From Natranaeroarchaeum sulfidigenes (GTDB lineage: Archaea > Halobacteriota > Halobacteria > Halobacteriales > Natronoarchaeaceae), in assembly GCF_017094485.1 (NCBI RefSeq), contig NZ_CP064786.1, positions 682,001-746,000 of the forward strand: DNA of 64,000 nucleotides. The letters are read 5' to 3'. This document shows positions 1 to 9,475 of this stretch, piece by piece. Both the position numbers and the translations under genes were made by a program. How positions within the stretch are numbered: position 1 is the stretch's first letter; each line of letters begins with the position of its first letter. The notes below the pieces were generated by a model. The model had not been told where the DNA came from and did no database searches. It saw nothing but the letters and a program-made list of their open reading frames with translations.

Positions 1-56
1 GGTTGGGGATCCACCGACGGCACTCGATGGGTCGGGTTCGGGCGGGTCGGCTCGTT

Positions 57-2957
57 TCAATCCCAGAACGACTGTGTTCTGGCGTACTGTCGTTCCTGTT
101 CCAGAATGTCCCGATAGAACTCGTCTTCATCCTCTCGCAGTCGGTTGATGATCCGGGCGGCGTTGTGCGGGCCGACACCGCGAGCAGCCAGCGCGATCAC
201 TGCCTGTTTGCCGTGGGTCTGGACTAGGCTCCCGGCGCGGAAGGCCCGCTCTGTCTGGCGCTCCTGTTCCTCGTCTTTCTCTGCGGCTCGCACGGCCTGT
301 ACGACCTCGTCGGCCCACGGGTTCAGCGCGGCGACCCTGGTCGAGCCACACTCGGGACATCTCGGCTGGTCGCGCACGCGTCGGACCGGTTTCTCGGTCT
401 TCCACTCCGTGCAGTGCAGACAGAGCAGGATGACCCGATCGTTCTGGATCCGCTCGCGTACGGTGTCGATCACGCTCGCGTCGGCGTTCTCGGGCGAGAG
501 TAACTCGGTCCCACTGGAGCGTCCCCCGGTACCGACCGGCGTGCGACCGCCGACGATCTCGGCGTCCAGCTCCTCGCGCTGGATCGCCGCCAGCACGTCG
601 CCTGCCGCGTCGACGTCCAGGTCCTCGTGGAACACCTCCCGGACCGCCTCGTCGTAGACCGGTGTGTCCTCCAGCGCGGCGAGCAGGCGGCCACTGGAAA
701 CGCTCGCGTCGCCCTGCCAGCGCTTGATCCGACCGAACTGCTCGGCGACCTGTGCGAGCCGGAATTTCAGGGTGTCTGAGCGCTTGAGACTCAACTCGAT
801 GATCGCCTCGACGTGGTCGGGATCGGTCGTTTCGAGCACCTCGACGACGTCCGTGACGTCGATCCGGCCGGGCGTCTCCAGTTCGATCCGGTACGGATCG
901 ACGTCGAGCGCGATCGACGAGCCAGTCTGCTGGCCGAGCAGCGAGGAAAGCACCCGCCCGAGCGTCTCGTTTGTCTGGTGGCCGAAGGGTGCGTTGACGA
1001 GGATCGTCCGCCCCTCGCGCTCGATGACAAGTCGGTCGTCGGTCGGCATCGGATGCTCGGTTTCGACGTGGCGCTCTAGCTGTGTCAGAGCGTCGCGAGC
1101 AGTGTGTTCGTCTGCCGGATACCGACGCGTGAACTCACTTGCGACGCGCCCGGCGTCCGCGCCGCCAGCGAACTGCGGTTCGGCGACCCGACGCATCTCG
1201 CCGACCTCGCCCGCGACCGCTCGGGGAACCGGGATCTCCTGGCCGATCCACGAGGGGACCTCGCCCGCCGGGTCCTCGATCGGCGAGACTTTGACTTCGC
1301 TTTCCTCGTCGTCGATGTCGGTGATCCGCCACATCTCGCCGCGCTGGATGAACACCTCGCCCTGCGTCGCGAAGTTGACGACGAACCGCTCGTCGAGTGT
1401 CCCGATCTGGCGGCCGCTGGCCACGTCGTGGACCTCGTAGGTCTCCTCGTCGGGGATCATCGAGAGGTTCGCGTAGACGTACTGCCAGGTGCCGCCGGTC
1501 TTCTCGATCCGGTCCTCGCCCTCGTCGTACCAGAGCACCCGGTTGCCCGCGAGTTCCTCGATGACCTCGCGGAACGCCGCCTCGGAGAGTCCCCGGAACG
1601 GATAAGCCCGGCTTACGATCCCGTAGGCTGTCTCGACTGCGATCTCCTCGTGACCCATCGCCAGCGCGACGGTCTGGTTGGCGACCGCGTCGAGGCTCCC
1701 CTCGTGGATCGGGTGGTGTTCGACCTCGCCTGCTTTCGCGCGGCGTGCGATCGCCAGCGCCTCGAACGTGTCGTCCGGCCGGGTCGTGATCACCGTCCCC
1801 GAAGAGACCTGATCCCGCCGGTGACCTGCCCGCCCGACGCGCTGGAGCAGGCGCGAAACCTGCCGGGGGCTGGCGTATTGGACGACGTGATCGACGTGGC
1901 CCACGTCGATGCCCAGTTCCATCGAGGAGGTACACAGGAGGGCGTCGATCTCGCCCGCCTTGAAGCGGTCCTCGACATCGATTCGGGCGTCTTTCGAGAG
2001 CGAGCCGTGGTGGACGCCGATCGTCACGTCGGTATCGAGCGCCCGCACGTCGCCGTCCGGTCCGAGCGTCTTGAACCGTGAGCCGAGTGCTTCCGCCGTC
2101 TGTCGCGTATTGACGAAGATCAGCGTCGACTCGTGGGCCTCGACCAGTTCGACGATCCGCCGGACGTGGCTCGCGACCGATTCGTTGGTCATCAGCTCGC
2201 CAGCGAGGCGTTCGTCCGTCGGCGTAACCGCTGGCGTCTCGACATCGAGTTCGATCCGGCTCCCCACGTCGACGCTCCGGATCGCACACTCGCGCCCGCC
2301 CGTGAGAAAGTCGGCGATCGCTTCGGGATCACCCACCGTCGCCGAGAGGCCGATCCGCTGGAACTGGCCGGCGACCTCGCGCAAGCGTTCGAGCGCAATG
2401 GAGAGCTGTGCGCCCCGTTTCGAGGCCGCGAGCTCGTGGACCTCGTCGATCACGACGTGATCGATCGATTCCAGCCCCACCCTGAGCTTCGAGCCGGTGA
2501 ACATCGCCTGCAGGGTCTCGGGCGTCGTCACCAGCACGTCGGGCGGGTTCTCGGCTTGCTTGCTCCGCTGATAGTCGGTCGTATCGCCGTGGCGGACGTC
2601 GACGCTTACATCTAACTGCTCGCCCCACCACTCAAGACGCTCGCGCATGTCGCGGTTCAGCGCACGAAGCGGCGTGATATACAGCGCCGCGAAGCCGGGG
2701 TAGGGATCGCCAGCCTCGTCGGGCGTCTGGGCGCGGCGCTTCGCGACGGCGTCGAACACCGGCAACATCGCGGTCTCGGTCTTTCCCGTCCCGGTTGGCG
2801 CGATTACGAGCCCGTTCTCCCCGGCAGCTAGCGGCGGAATCGCGCGGCGCTGTGGCTCCGTCGGCGTCGAAAAGCCCCGCTCGGAAAGCGCCGCCCGGAC
2901 CCGCTCGCCGAGATGCGTGAACGCCGCAGAATCCGGGGCAACCTCGCCCCCTGTCAT
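57..2957 (-). CDS. lhr: Lhr-type superfamily 2 DEAD/DEAH-box helicase
   Basis: This is an ATP-dependent nucleic-acid helicase of the archaeal Lhr group, probably acting in DNA repair or RNA/DNA remodelling. A Walker A motif (GTGKTET, K59) lies near the N-terminus, DEVH near residue 169, then SAT, a second RecA domain with VGRAGHRR, and a winged-helix/beta-sheet C-terminal half. Two CxxC pairs at about 846-874 (CLHC and CPEC) suggest a zinc-binding module late in the protein. The frame is open far upstream, but that part reads through the divergent CAP gene, and similarity begins at the ATG at 2957 (966 aa). An in-frame ATG at 3005 is the alternative start. Family call is strong; the exact cellular role is inferred. 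Confidence 0.93.
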   Translation of the reverse strand: MTGGEVAPDSAAFTHLGERVRAALSERGFSTPTEPQRRAIPPLAAGENGLVIAPTGTGKTETAMLPVFDAVAKRRAQTPDEAGDPYPGFAALYITPLRALNRDMRERLEWWGEQLDVSVDVRHGDTTDYQRSKQAENPPDVLVTTPETLQAMFTGSKLRVGLESIDHVVIDEVHELAASKRGAQLSIALERLREVAGQFQRIGLSATVGDPEAIADFLTGGRECAIRSVDVGSRIELDVETPAVTPTDERLAGELMTNESVASHVRRIVELVEAHESTLIFVNTRQTAEALGSRFKTLGPDGDVRALDTDVTIGVHHGSLSKDARIDVEDRFKAGEIDALLCTSSMELGIDVGHVDHVVQYASPRQVSRLLQRVGRAGHRRDQVSSGTVITTRPDDTFEALAIARRAKAGEVEHHPIHEGSLDAVANQTVALAMGHEEIAVETAYGIVSRAYPFRGLSEAAFREVIEELAGNRVLWYDEGEDRIEKTGGTWQYVYANLSMIPDEETYEVHDVASGRQIGTLDERFVVNFATQGEVFIQRGEMWRITDIDDEESEVKVSPIEDPAGEVPSWIGQEIPVPRAVAGEVGEMRRVAEPQFAGGADAGRVASEFTRRYPADEHTARDALTQLERHVETEHPMPTDDRLVIEREGRTILVNAPFGHQTNETLGRVLSSLLGQQTGSSIALDVDPYRIELETPGRIDVTDVVEVLETTDPDHVEAIIELSLKRSDTLKFRLAQVAEQFGRIKRWQGDASVSSGRLLAALEDTPVYDEAVREVFHEDLDVDAAGDVLAAIQREELDAEIVGGRTPVGTGGRSSGTELLSPENADASVIDTVRERIQNDRVILLCLHCTEWKTEKPVRRVRDQPRCPECGSTRVAALNPWADEVVQAVRAAEKDEEQERQTERAFRAGSLVQTHGKQAVIALAARGVGPHNAARIINRLREDEDEFYRDILEQERQYARTQSFWD

Positions 2958-3098
2958 CGTCTTCAGTTCGGGCGCGACGAGGTTAAGCCATTTGTTCCCG
3001 GGCATCTGGCTCGGCGTCTCGTACCCCCTGACGGTAAGCGCTGTATAGTCATTACCCCCGAGACCCCAGTCCGGGTATCCGCACTGGGTCTCTCTCTC

Positions 3099-3830
3099 AT
3101 GTCCACGCCCTTGCTCACGACGCTGTTCCGGGTGCTGGTTGCGCCGCTGGCAGTACTGGCCAGACTGGTCGTAGTAACGCTCGGCCTGCTCGTCGGGCTG
3201 GTGAAGGCCCTGATCGTCGTTCTCGTCATGTCTGTCCTCGTGGTCGCCGCCCTGCAGGTCGGTGGCGTGGGCGTCGATCTCGGTCCGATCGAGGACGTGC
3301 CGATACCGGGGAGTGACGACGAGGTCGCGCCCGGTGATCCGAACACCTCTACCTACGGCTTCGACGACGGGGAAGTCAACAGCACTGCAGTCGAACGTGA
3401 GATCCACGAACGGGTAAACGAGCGCCGAACCGCTCGCGGACTCGACCCAGTGGAGTGGGATTCGACCGTCGCGTCAGTTTCCCGCGCCCACAGCAAGGAC
3501 ATGGCTGACAGGGAGTACTTCTCGCATAGGACGCCCGAAGGCGACGGCCCCCACGACCGCTACCGTGAGGTGGGAAGCGGCTGTTACGCCTACGGCGAGA
3601 ACATCGCCATGTCGTGGGCAGCCCAGCCGGTCGAGGTCGACGGTGAGACCGTCACGTACACCACGAACGAGGAACTGGCAGCGGGACTCGTCACCCAGTG
3701 GATGGAGTCTCCGAGCCATCGTGAGAACATGCTCCACGACCGCTGGGAATCCGGCGGCGTCGGCGTCTACGTCACCGACGATGGGCAGGTGTTCGCCACG
3801 CACAACTTCTGTCGTGGCCTCGGCCTGTGA
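3099..3830 (+). CDS. CAP-domain (SCP-like) membrane-anchored extracellular protein
   Basis: The 243-residue protein opens with a long hydrophobic stretch (about residues 5-50, one or two membrane segments), followed by a short linker and a C-terminal CAP/SCP domain. Family features visible are NERRTARGLDPVEWD, the HSKDM and YFSHRTPEG histidine motifs, GENIAM, and the final HNFCRG. CAP proteins of this type are extracellular and of poorly known biochemical role. The start at 3099 was chosen because the hydrophobic anchor begins there; the open frame continues upstream into the divergent helicase gene. A TATA-like TGTATAGTC lies at about 3042-3050. Confidence 0.85.
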   Translation: MSTPLLTTLFRVLVAPLAVLARLVVVTLGLLVGLVKALIVVLVMSVLVVAALQVGGVGVDLGPIEDVPIPGSDDEVAPGDPNTSTYGFDDGEVNSTAVEREIHERVNERRTARGLDPVEWDSTVASVSRAHSKDMADREYFSHRTPEGDGPHDRYREVGSGCYAYGENIAMSWAAQPVEVDGETVTYTTNEELAAGLVTQWMESPSHRENMLHDRWESGGVGVYVTDDGQVFATHNFCRGLGL

Positions 3831-3831
3831 C

Positions 3832-3972
3832 CTACTCTCGGGCGACCGCGATATTGCGGACGACGCCGCCACACTCCGGACAGTTGCCGGTGATTTCCTC
3901 GGTCGTTCTGCTCAGACACTCCGTGCATTCATAATACGCCGATGTGGGCGTGTACGGATCGGATCGAACCAT
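3832..3972 (-). CDS. small rubrerythrin-like zinc-ribbon protein
   Basis: A 46-residue reading frame carries two CxxC knuckles (CTEC at 16-19 and CPEC at 31-34), spaced as in the rubredoxin/rubrerythrin-like zinc ribbons common in haloarchaea. It begins with ATG at 3972 and ends with TAG one base after the stop of the convergent CAP gene. Function is unknown. The cysteine spacing and compact length make it a credible gene rather than chance. Confidence 0.75.
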   Translation of the reverse strand: MVRSDPYTPTSAYYECTECLSRTTEEITGNCPECGGVVRNIAVARE

Positions 3973-4074
3973 GTGCGTTGATACCAGCGAACACAGTACT
4001 TATCGGTTTTCACTAATGTGGTCTGTAGTGGCATAATACGTCTATATAGTGGACAAACGGGCAGTTCGGAGGGA

Positions 4075-4089
4075 GAATACGAAGTATTC
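4075..4089 (-). terminator. possible hairpin after the phosphoesterase gene
   Basis: GAATAC and GTATTC flank GAA, giving perfect 6-base arms six bases past the stop codon of the rpe-like gene on the minus strand. It could be a transcript 3' hairpin. Archaeal termination usually relies on U-rich tracts, which are not obvious here, so this is tentative. Confidence 0.3.
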
Positions 4090-4095
4090 TGCCGG

Positions 4096-4836
4096 TCAAA
4101 TCTCGCGGAAGCTGCCCAGCCGCGTGCCGTCCAGCAGGTACGCCTGTCCGTCGACCAGCGCGTCCGGGAGGAAGGGAGCGAGAAACTCGTCGTTCGTGTT
4201 GACCCACGTCCCGCCGACGAGATCGTTAAACGCCGGAACGACGATCAGCTCGGACGCCGCGACCGGCGCGTCGTACCGATCCTCGAAGACGCCCCTGTTC
4301 AGCTCCCCCCGCAGCCAGACGCGCTCGGCGCGGCTCCCACCGACCTCGTCTTCGAGCCGGACCTGCGGGTGTTCGTGCGCCACACAGACGATATCGGCCG
4401 CGAGGACGTCCGGGTCGGGCCACGTGTGGCCGTGGGCAAACCCCACCGCGCCGAGTCGGACGCCCCCGCCTTCTGTCACCGTGACCCCCTCGATCCACGA
4501 CTCGATTTCGCCGTCGTGGTTTCCCTTGACGAGCGTCACGTCGACCGCGGGAAGCGATTCGAGCAGTACCTCTATCTCCCCACGCTCCGCGCCGCCGGGG
4601 CCGCCAATGGAGTGCATCAGGTCGCCGAGGACGATCAGGCGTGTCGCGTCGGTCCCGACGAGCAGTCGCTCGATCCGGTCGCGGCGCGTCTCCGCCCGGC
4701 TATCGAGCGAGAGCCCGCGTTCCGCCCGGAGCGCGGATTCGATCCCCGCGTGGACGTCCGCGAGGACCAGCGCTGGCTCGCCGTCGATATCCGCGACTGC
4801 AGCGGGCTCACCGGGGAGCGGCTCGACCGTCGCCAT
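4096..4836 (-). CDS. rpe: RPA-associated calcineurin-like phosphoesterase (COG1407 type)
   Basis: A 246-residue metallophosphoesterase with the full metal-site set: DVH (in VLADVHAG), GDLMHS, GNHD, and HGH followed by HEH. The start is the ATG at 4836, which shares its A with the stop codon of the upstream gene (TGATG), so translation is probably coupled. It is the last gene of an rpa1-rpap1-phosphoesterase operon, an arrangement reported in Haloferax volcanii. A role with ssDNA-binding complexes is inferred from context; its substrate is not known from the sequence. Confidence 0.85.
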   Translation of the reverse strand: MATVEPLPGEPAAVADIDGEPALVLADVHAGIESALRAERGLSLDSRAETRRDRIERLLVGTDATRLIVLGDLMHSIGGPGGAERGEIEVLLESLPAVDVTLVKGNHDGEIESWIEGVTVTEGGGVRLGAVGFAHGHTWPDPDVLAADIVCVAHEHPQVRLEDEVGGSRAERVWLRGELNRGVFEDRYDAPVAASELIVVPAFNDLVGGTWVNTNDEFLAPFLPDALVDGQAYLLDGTRLGSFREI

Positions 4837-6482
4837 CAGATCGGCTTCAGGGTGTCGTCGGTCGGCTCGTAACACCGACCGCCCATCAGTGCCTCCTCGA
4901 TGGCGTCCTCGACGTCCGGTTCGGTCATCCCCGTATCCTCGATCACCGCGTCGATCAGGTCGTACCGGTCGACGCCGTCGCCGTCGTCCAGTTCCTGCAT
5001 CGTCTCGATGACGACGTCGGTCAGCGTCACGTCGTCGGGGATGTTCACCGCTTCCTCGCCGGGACCTGTCTCCTCCCCTGGTTCTGTTTCCTCCTCGGGC
5101 TCTGCTTCTTCCTCTGATCCGGTGTCGTCGGTCGTCGTTTCGTCTTTGGCTGTGGTGTCGTCGTCGGATTCCGTATCGTCCTCTGTGGACGCTTCGATGT
5201 CCTCTTTGGCCTGCTCGCCGAGTTCGTCCGGATCGGGTGTCTCGATGTCGACCTCGCCCGGTTCGGGCACCTCGGTTCCGGTGGAGAACTCGGTGCCGTA
5301 CTCCTCTTCGATCTCCTCTCGTTCGTCGTCCGAGAACTCGTACATCTCGCCCGTCGCCGAGTCGTCGGAGTCCGGCGCGGTCGACTCGGCGTCCTGATCG
5401 GGCTCCGTTCCGTCCGAGGTTGGCGCAGCTTCGTCCGCTCCGGCAGCCTCGGCCTCGGTATCGTCGTCCCCAGTCTCGAAGTTGCCGACGGACTCGCTGG
5501 CCGCCATTGCATCGTCGGCAGTCACGCTCTCGTCTGGCTCCTCGCTCACCGTTTCCGTCTCGGATTCGCCGGTCGAATCCCCCGATACTTCGTCTACCGG
5601 TTCCGAACCCGGATCGTCGTCGACGACTGATTCCGGATCGTCGTCGCTCGCCGTCTCCTCTGTCTCCGCTTCGGACGGCTCGTCGGGGGTCTCCGGTTCG
5701 CCCGCGACGCTGTCGTCCGCACTCTCCACATTGCCCGGATCGGGTATCTCGCCGAGGCCCTTCGGCAGGTCGTCGACAGTTACGCTCCCGTCGCCCTCGC
5801 CGGGTGCAACGGCCAGATCGGCTACTTCATCGCGCTCGCCCGCGACGGTTTCGGTCGCCTGGACGGCGAGGTCGTGGATCGCGTCGAGATACGCCGGCGT
5901 CGTGTCGTAGTGTTCCAGCGCGAGTCGGATCCCGTTCGCGTGTTCGGATGTCGCGCCAGCGTCGACGAGCAGGGATTCGAGTTCCTCGCCCGCTTCCGGG
6001 CGCTCCAGCGCGGTCGCCATCGTCGCCACGCGCTCTACCGTCTGCTCGGCAGTGCCGACGATCCAGCGGTCCCGGGTTGCGGCGTCGACCTGATTGATGC
6101 TTTCCGGCCGGATCGACGTGAAGATCCGATCCGAGTCCTCGGGCTGGAAGGTCCGGGCCTTGCCGGTGATAGCAAGGAATGCGGGCGGATCGGTCCGTTC
6201 GAGGAAGGCCAGCTCGTCGGGCTGGTACTGCCCGGCGTAGACGACGAACGCGCCGGTCGGGTCGACGATCCGCGCGCGCAACACGTTCTCGTTGACCTGT
6301 TCAATCTCGGTGAGGACGCCGACCACGAACATGCGATTGACGCGCGCGCCGGTCGGCGTCACGACGTAGTTCGGGGCGCGCTCCTCGTCGCTTTCCCTGT
6401 AATCGAGGGTCGCATCCTCGAACTCCGCCGCAAAGAGCCGATAGGCAACCTCGCGGCGACCGACCTCGTCGGATCCGCTCAT
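4836..6482 (-). CDS. rpap1: RPA-associated protein RPAP1 (COG3390)
   Basis: This 548-residue protein partners the RPA encoded just upstream. The N-terminal 170 or so residues look like an OB-fold region (REVAYRLFAAEF through IFTSIRPESIN). Residues about 255-475 are an extremely acidic, low-complexity stretch of D, E, S and T, and the last 70 residues form a likely winged-helix end (VTLTDVVIETMQELDDGDGV). The ATG at 6482 overlaps the RPA stop by four bases (ATGA). The long open frame upstream of this start is a shadow of the RPA gene. In H. volcanii RPA1 co-purifies with RPAP1; that is family knowledge, not visible here. Confidence 0.9.
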   Translation of the reverse strand: MSGSDEVGRREVAYRLFAAEFEDATLDYRESDEERAPNYVVTPTGARVNRMFVVGVLTEIEQVNENVLRARIVDPTGAFVVYAGQYQPDELAFLERTDPPAFLAITGKARTFQPEDSDRIFTSIRPESINQVDAATRDRWIVGTAEQTVERVATMATALERPEAGEELESLLVDAGATSEHANGIRLALEHYDTTPAYLDAIHDLAVQATETVAGERDEVADLAVAPGEGDGSVTVDDLPKGLGEIPDPGNVESADDSVAGEPETPDEPSEAETEETASDDDPESVVDDDPGSEPVDEVSGDSTGESETETVSEEPDESVTADDAMAASESVGNFETGDDDTEAEAAGADEAAPTSDGTEPDQDAESTAPDSDDSATGEMYEFSDDEREEIEEEYGTEFSTGTEVPEPGEVDIETPDPDELGEQAKEDIEASTEDDTESDDDTTAKDETTTDDTGSEEEAEPEEETEPGEETGPGEEAVNIPDDVTLTDVVIETMQELDDGDGVDRYDLIDAVIEDTGMTEPDVEDAIEEALMGGRCYEPTDDTLKPI

Positions 6483-7753
6483 CCGCGCACCTCCGTCAGC
6501 AGGGCGGTTGCACGCGATTCTGGCTCGTCGTCGACCTCGGCGAACGCCGAGGCATCGAGGTTCGCGCCGTACTCGTCGACCGAGAGATGCCCGCGGATGC
6601 GGAACTCCCGGCCCACGATCTCCTCGCGGATCGAGTCGGCGACGACGGTCTGGTCCATCGCCTCGCGGGCCTGTTCGCGCGCCTTCTCCAGGCCGCCGCC
6701 GTAGATCTCCTCGGTGATTTCGGCATCGAGCACTGCAGTGAGCGTTCCGGTCCCGTCGTCGACGATCGCCTTCACGCGCAGGTCGTCGTAGCCGTCGACC
6801 TCGCCGTGTGTGCGACACTGGCCGTTTTGCACGACTCGATCGCACTCGGGACAGCGCTGGATCAGGCCGGAACCCTCCCGGACCGAGAGCACGTGCCCCG
6901 TCACCTCGACGTCGTAGACGCCACCCGCATCGATCGCTTCGCCGATCGGGAGTCGAGTGCCGGTATCGCTGACCTCGACTGTCCGATCGAGGACCGAAAC
7001 GGTCGAGAACTCCGAGACGTTGATCGACGGGACGCCACGGTACTCCCGGACGTAGGCATTTTCGACTCTCACCGAGTTCCCCTCGGTCTCGAGGTCGGGA
7101 TGTGGGTCCCAGTCAGTGAACGGAAGCTGTCCGGTTTCGTCGGCGAGCACGCCGCTGAGGATATCAGTTTCCCCGTCGCGGCCATCGATCGTCCGGCGCT
7201 CGACCTCTGCCACCTGTACTTCGACGTTGACGCCGCGGTCGCCCGTCTCGATGTCCACGAGGTCGGCATCGCCGCCGATCTCGTAGGGTACGTCGAGGGG
7301 GTCCTCTTCGACGGCGACGCTCGTCCCCTCGCCGAGGTTGAGCTCCGGCTTCCCATCCCACTCGCGGACACCCGCATTGCCGATCGTGAGCGTGTCGCCG
7401 GCCGAGAGCCCGAAGTCCTGCCACGCCGTATAATCGATCCTGCCGGACTCGTCGGCGAGCGTCCCCTCAAAGATTGTCTGGTCGTCGCCCTGATATCGGA
7501 TCGAGCGCTTGCCGACCGTCAGTACGCGCGCGGTGACGGTGACGCTCCCGTCCGCGGTCGTGATCTCGTCGATCCCGTCTTTTGATTGTGTTCCCGTGGA
7601 GTCACTACCGCCGCCGTACTTGCGCCGCAGGCTCTGTACGGCCTCGTCGATCGGCACGCTGTAGGCGACCAGGTTCTCCAGGTCCTCTGTGACCTCCTCT
7701 TTGTCAACACCGAGGTCGGAGGCGAGCTCCTCGGCACGTTCTTCTACCGTCAT
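6479..7753 (-). CDS. rpa1: replication protein A, RPA1-type ssDNA-binding protein
   Basis: A 424-residue archaeal single-stranded DNA-binding protein, first in the rpa1-rpap1-rpe operon. It starts with a helical segment (MTVEERAEELASDLGV), then at least two OB-fold-like repeats (around TVTARVLTVGKRSIRYQ and VNVEVQVAEVERRTI), and a third OB region split by a zinc finger at about 298-312 (CPEC then CRTH). It would coat ssDNA in replication and repair. Length and three-gene context fit the H. volcanii rpa1 operon rather than the shorter rpa3 type. Confidence 0.93.
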   Translation of the reverse strand: MTVEERAEELASDLGVDKEEVTEDLENLVAYSVPIDEAVQSLRRKYGGGSDSTGTQSKDGIDEITTADGSVTVTARVLTVGKRSIRYQGDDQTIFEGTLADESGRIDYTAWQDFGLSAGDTLTIGNAGVREWDGKPELNLGEGTSVAVEEDPLDVPYEIGGDADLVDIETGDRGVNVEVQVAEVERRTIDGRDGETDILSGVLADETGQLPFTDWDPHPDLETEGNSVRVENAYVREYRGVPSINVSEFSTVSVLDRTVEVSDTGTRLPIGEAIDAGGVYDVEVTGHVLSVREGSGLIQRCPECDRVVQNGQCRTHGEVDGYDDLRVKAIVDDGTGTLTAVLDAEITEEIYGGGLEKAREQAREAMDQTVVADSIREEIVGREFRIRGHLSVDEYGANLDASAFAEVDDEPESRATALLTEVRG

Positions 7754-7838
7754 CGCTCCCCACTTCGCAGCGAGTGATTAAAAAGGATTGGCGGAAAGCG
7801 GGAGGTGAATCGGGTCCGTCGCCCGCGTCGCCGTTCGG

Positions 7839-8423
7839 TCAGTTTTCGTCTTCTTCTTCGACGACTTCCGGGTCGCTCATCGCGCTCTGGAGGCTGTCGA
7901 GACCGTTAACCCACGTCGAGACGAGCCCGTACTCGAGCTCTTCGGCGATCGAGAAGTCGAGTTCCTCGCCCTCGATGATCATCGTCCCGGCCTGCACGAG
8001 GTAGCCTAGCGCTGCGTCGATGTCCTCTTCGGCCTCAGCGTCCGCAGCCGCGCGGACGTACTGTTCGATACCGGCGTCGTCGGGCGCACCGTTGGCGACG
8101 TACTCCTCGGCGGCATAAAAGACACAGACGAGGCTGGTCTGGACGTCGTCGACGAGCAGTTCTTTCTCCTCGTCGTCGAACTCGACCTCGCTCAGCACGA
8201 TCTCGCGGATCTCCTCGATCTCGTCCATCGCCGTGTCGGCGTCGATCTCGCCCTCATCGTGGGCCGAGACGACTTTTGCGACGGCGATCGCGGCATCGTC
8301 CTGCAGGTTGAGCAGGAGGCGTGCGGAGTCCTCGTCCTCGGGATCGAGATCCTCGTCGGTAATTCGGTCGAGCCAGTTCTGCCAGCGTTCCTCTGAGTAG
8401 AACTCGTTCGGCGGCGCGCTCAT
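7839..8423 (-). CDS. DUF2150 family protein
   Basis: A 194-residue, very acidic, helical protein matching the archaeal DUF2150 family from its opening (NEFYSEERWQNWLDRI) and the body (EIREIVLSEVEFDDEEKELL). No catalytic motif is apparent and no function is known. It lies in the same orientation as the RPA operon and ends 85 bases before it. Its own upstream gap (8424-8568) suggests a separate promoter. Confidence 0.85.
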   Translation of the reverse strand: MSAPPNEFYSEERWQNWLDRITDEDLDPEDEDSARLLLNLQDDAAIAVAKVVSAHDEGEIDADTAMDEIEEIREIVLSEVEFDDEEKELLVDDVQTSLVCVFYAAEEYVANGAPDDAGIEQYVRAAADAEAEEDIDAALGYLVQAGTMIIEGEELDFSIAEELEYGLVSTWVNGLDSLQSAMSDPEVVEEEDEN

Positions 8424-8568
8424 ACTCTGACGGTACGCTGGCGGCTTGAAAACCCTTTCTCTCCGAGAGCTTCGGACGAACCTGCTTTTATCCCGTAGAA
8501 ACGGCCCCTAGAGACACGGAGAAGCCAGTTTAGTGCTCGTCCAGTCGTTCGTATACTTGCGAGACGAT

Positions 8569-9408
8569 TTATAAATGATTGCGCGTTTTGATCCCGTACG
8601 CTGTGCGAGGCGTCTCGACGTGTGCGATTCTCACGGCGTCGTCGTGGCCCTCCTCCAGTAGCCAGCGAACTCGCCGTGGGACGGTTTTCGGTCCCATCAC
8701 TGCGCCGGGTCGGTCCGGATCGTCGACGAAGTCGGTCTCCATGAGGAACGGCTCGCCCGTCTCGGCTGCGACGCGCAGGCGGTCCTTCTCGCTCATCACG
8801 CTCGGGATCGGACCGGCGAGCGTGCCGCCCGAGTAGTGCTTGACGACCTTTTCGGCCGGAAGGCCGGCGTCCTCGGCCCAGTCGGCGACCTCGGTCAGAT
8901 CGTCGCTTCCCTCGGTGTGTAACTGCACAGCGCAGTCCAGCTCAGCACCCAACTCGAAGGCATGGCGCATGACTGCGTTCGAGGCGTCCCACACGGCATC
9001 CTCGACGTCGTAGTGAGGCCGTCCCGATTTGAGCGCGAGCGCCCGGCCGTCCTCGACGATCTCCGCGGCGACGTCCAGCCCGGCCTGCATGAGATTGCGC
9101 GCCTCCTCGGGCGTGAATCCTCGCTCGTCGACGAGCCGGGAGATCAGGCCCGGGTGGACGCCCAGAACGGGCCACGCCCGCCCGTCGAGCAGTTCGCTCG
9201 CGTCCTCGACGACCGCGATCGTGCGCTCGAACACCTCACGGAAGTCCTCGCCCGTCTCCGCCTCGACGTCGAGATGCCACGAGGGCTTGTTGACGACCAG
9301 CAGATGCGTCCCCCCGAGTCGGGCGAAGTCCTCGACTGCGTCGAGTCCCCGCCCGTAGTCGGGATCGAGGTGCATGTGGTTGTCCAGTACCGGCGTGTCG
9401 AGTTCCAT
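8569..9408 (-). CDS. TatD-family metal-dependent hydrolase
   Basis: A 279-residue TIM-barrel hydrolase. The metal-binding DNHMHLDPDYG (HxH) sits at the N-terminus, with later histidines in VLGVHPG, LHTEG and VKHYSGG and a terminal acidic METDFVDDP segment, as in TatD-related DNases. The start at 9408 puts the first strand right at the N-terminus; residues encoded further upstream have no family character. A three-unit 22-base-period array lies 68-128 bases upstream (9476-9536) and overlaps the only TATA-like sequence, so this gene is the best candidate to be controlled by it. Confidence 0.82.
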   Translation of the reverse strand: MELDTPVLDNHMHLDPDYGRGLDAVEDFARLGGTHLLVVNKPSWHLDVEAETGEDFREVFERTIAVVEDASELLDGRAWPVLGVHPGLISRLVDERGFTPEEARNLMQAGLDVAAEIVEDGRALALKSGRPHYDVEDAVWDASNAVMRHAFELGAELDCAVQLHTEGSDDLTEVADWAEDAGLPAEKVVKHYSGGTLAGPIPSVMSEKDRLRVAAETGEPFLMETDFVDDPDRPGAVMGPKTVPRRVRWLLEEGHDDAVRIAHVETPRTAYGIKTRNHL

Positions 9409-9475
9409 GGGTCGAGGTTGGAGGGTAGCGTCGAAAGGACTTCGTTTCGACCCGAACGGTCGTCCGTCGTCACTA

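Noticed and set aside
1104-2289. Long overlapping frames on both strands inside the helicase gene
   Set aside because: GC-rich third positions create long shadow frames; none has family character, while the helicase motifs are unambiguous.
4018-5011. Plus-strand frames of 284 and 320 codons opposite the phosphoesterase and RPAP1 genes
   Set aside because: They are antisense shadows of two genes with clear motifs and translational coupling, and have arginine/serine-rich, non-halophilic composition.
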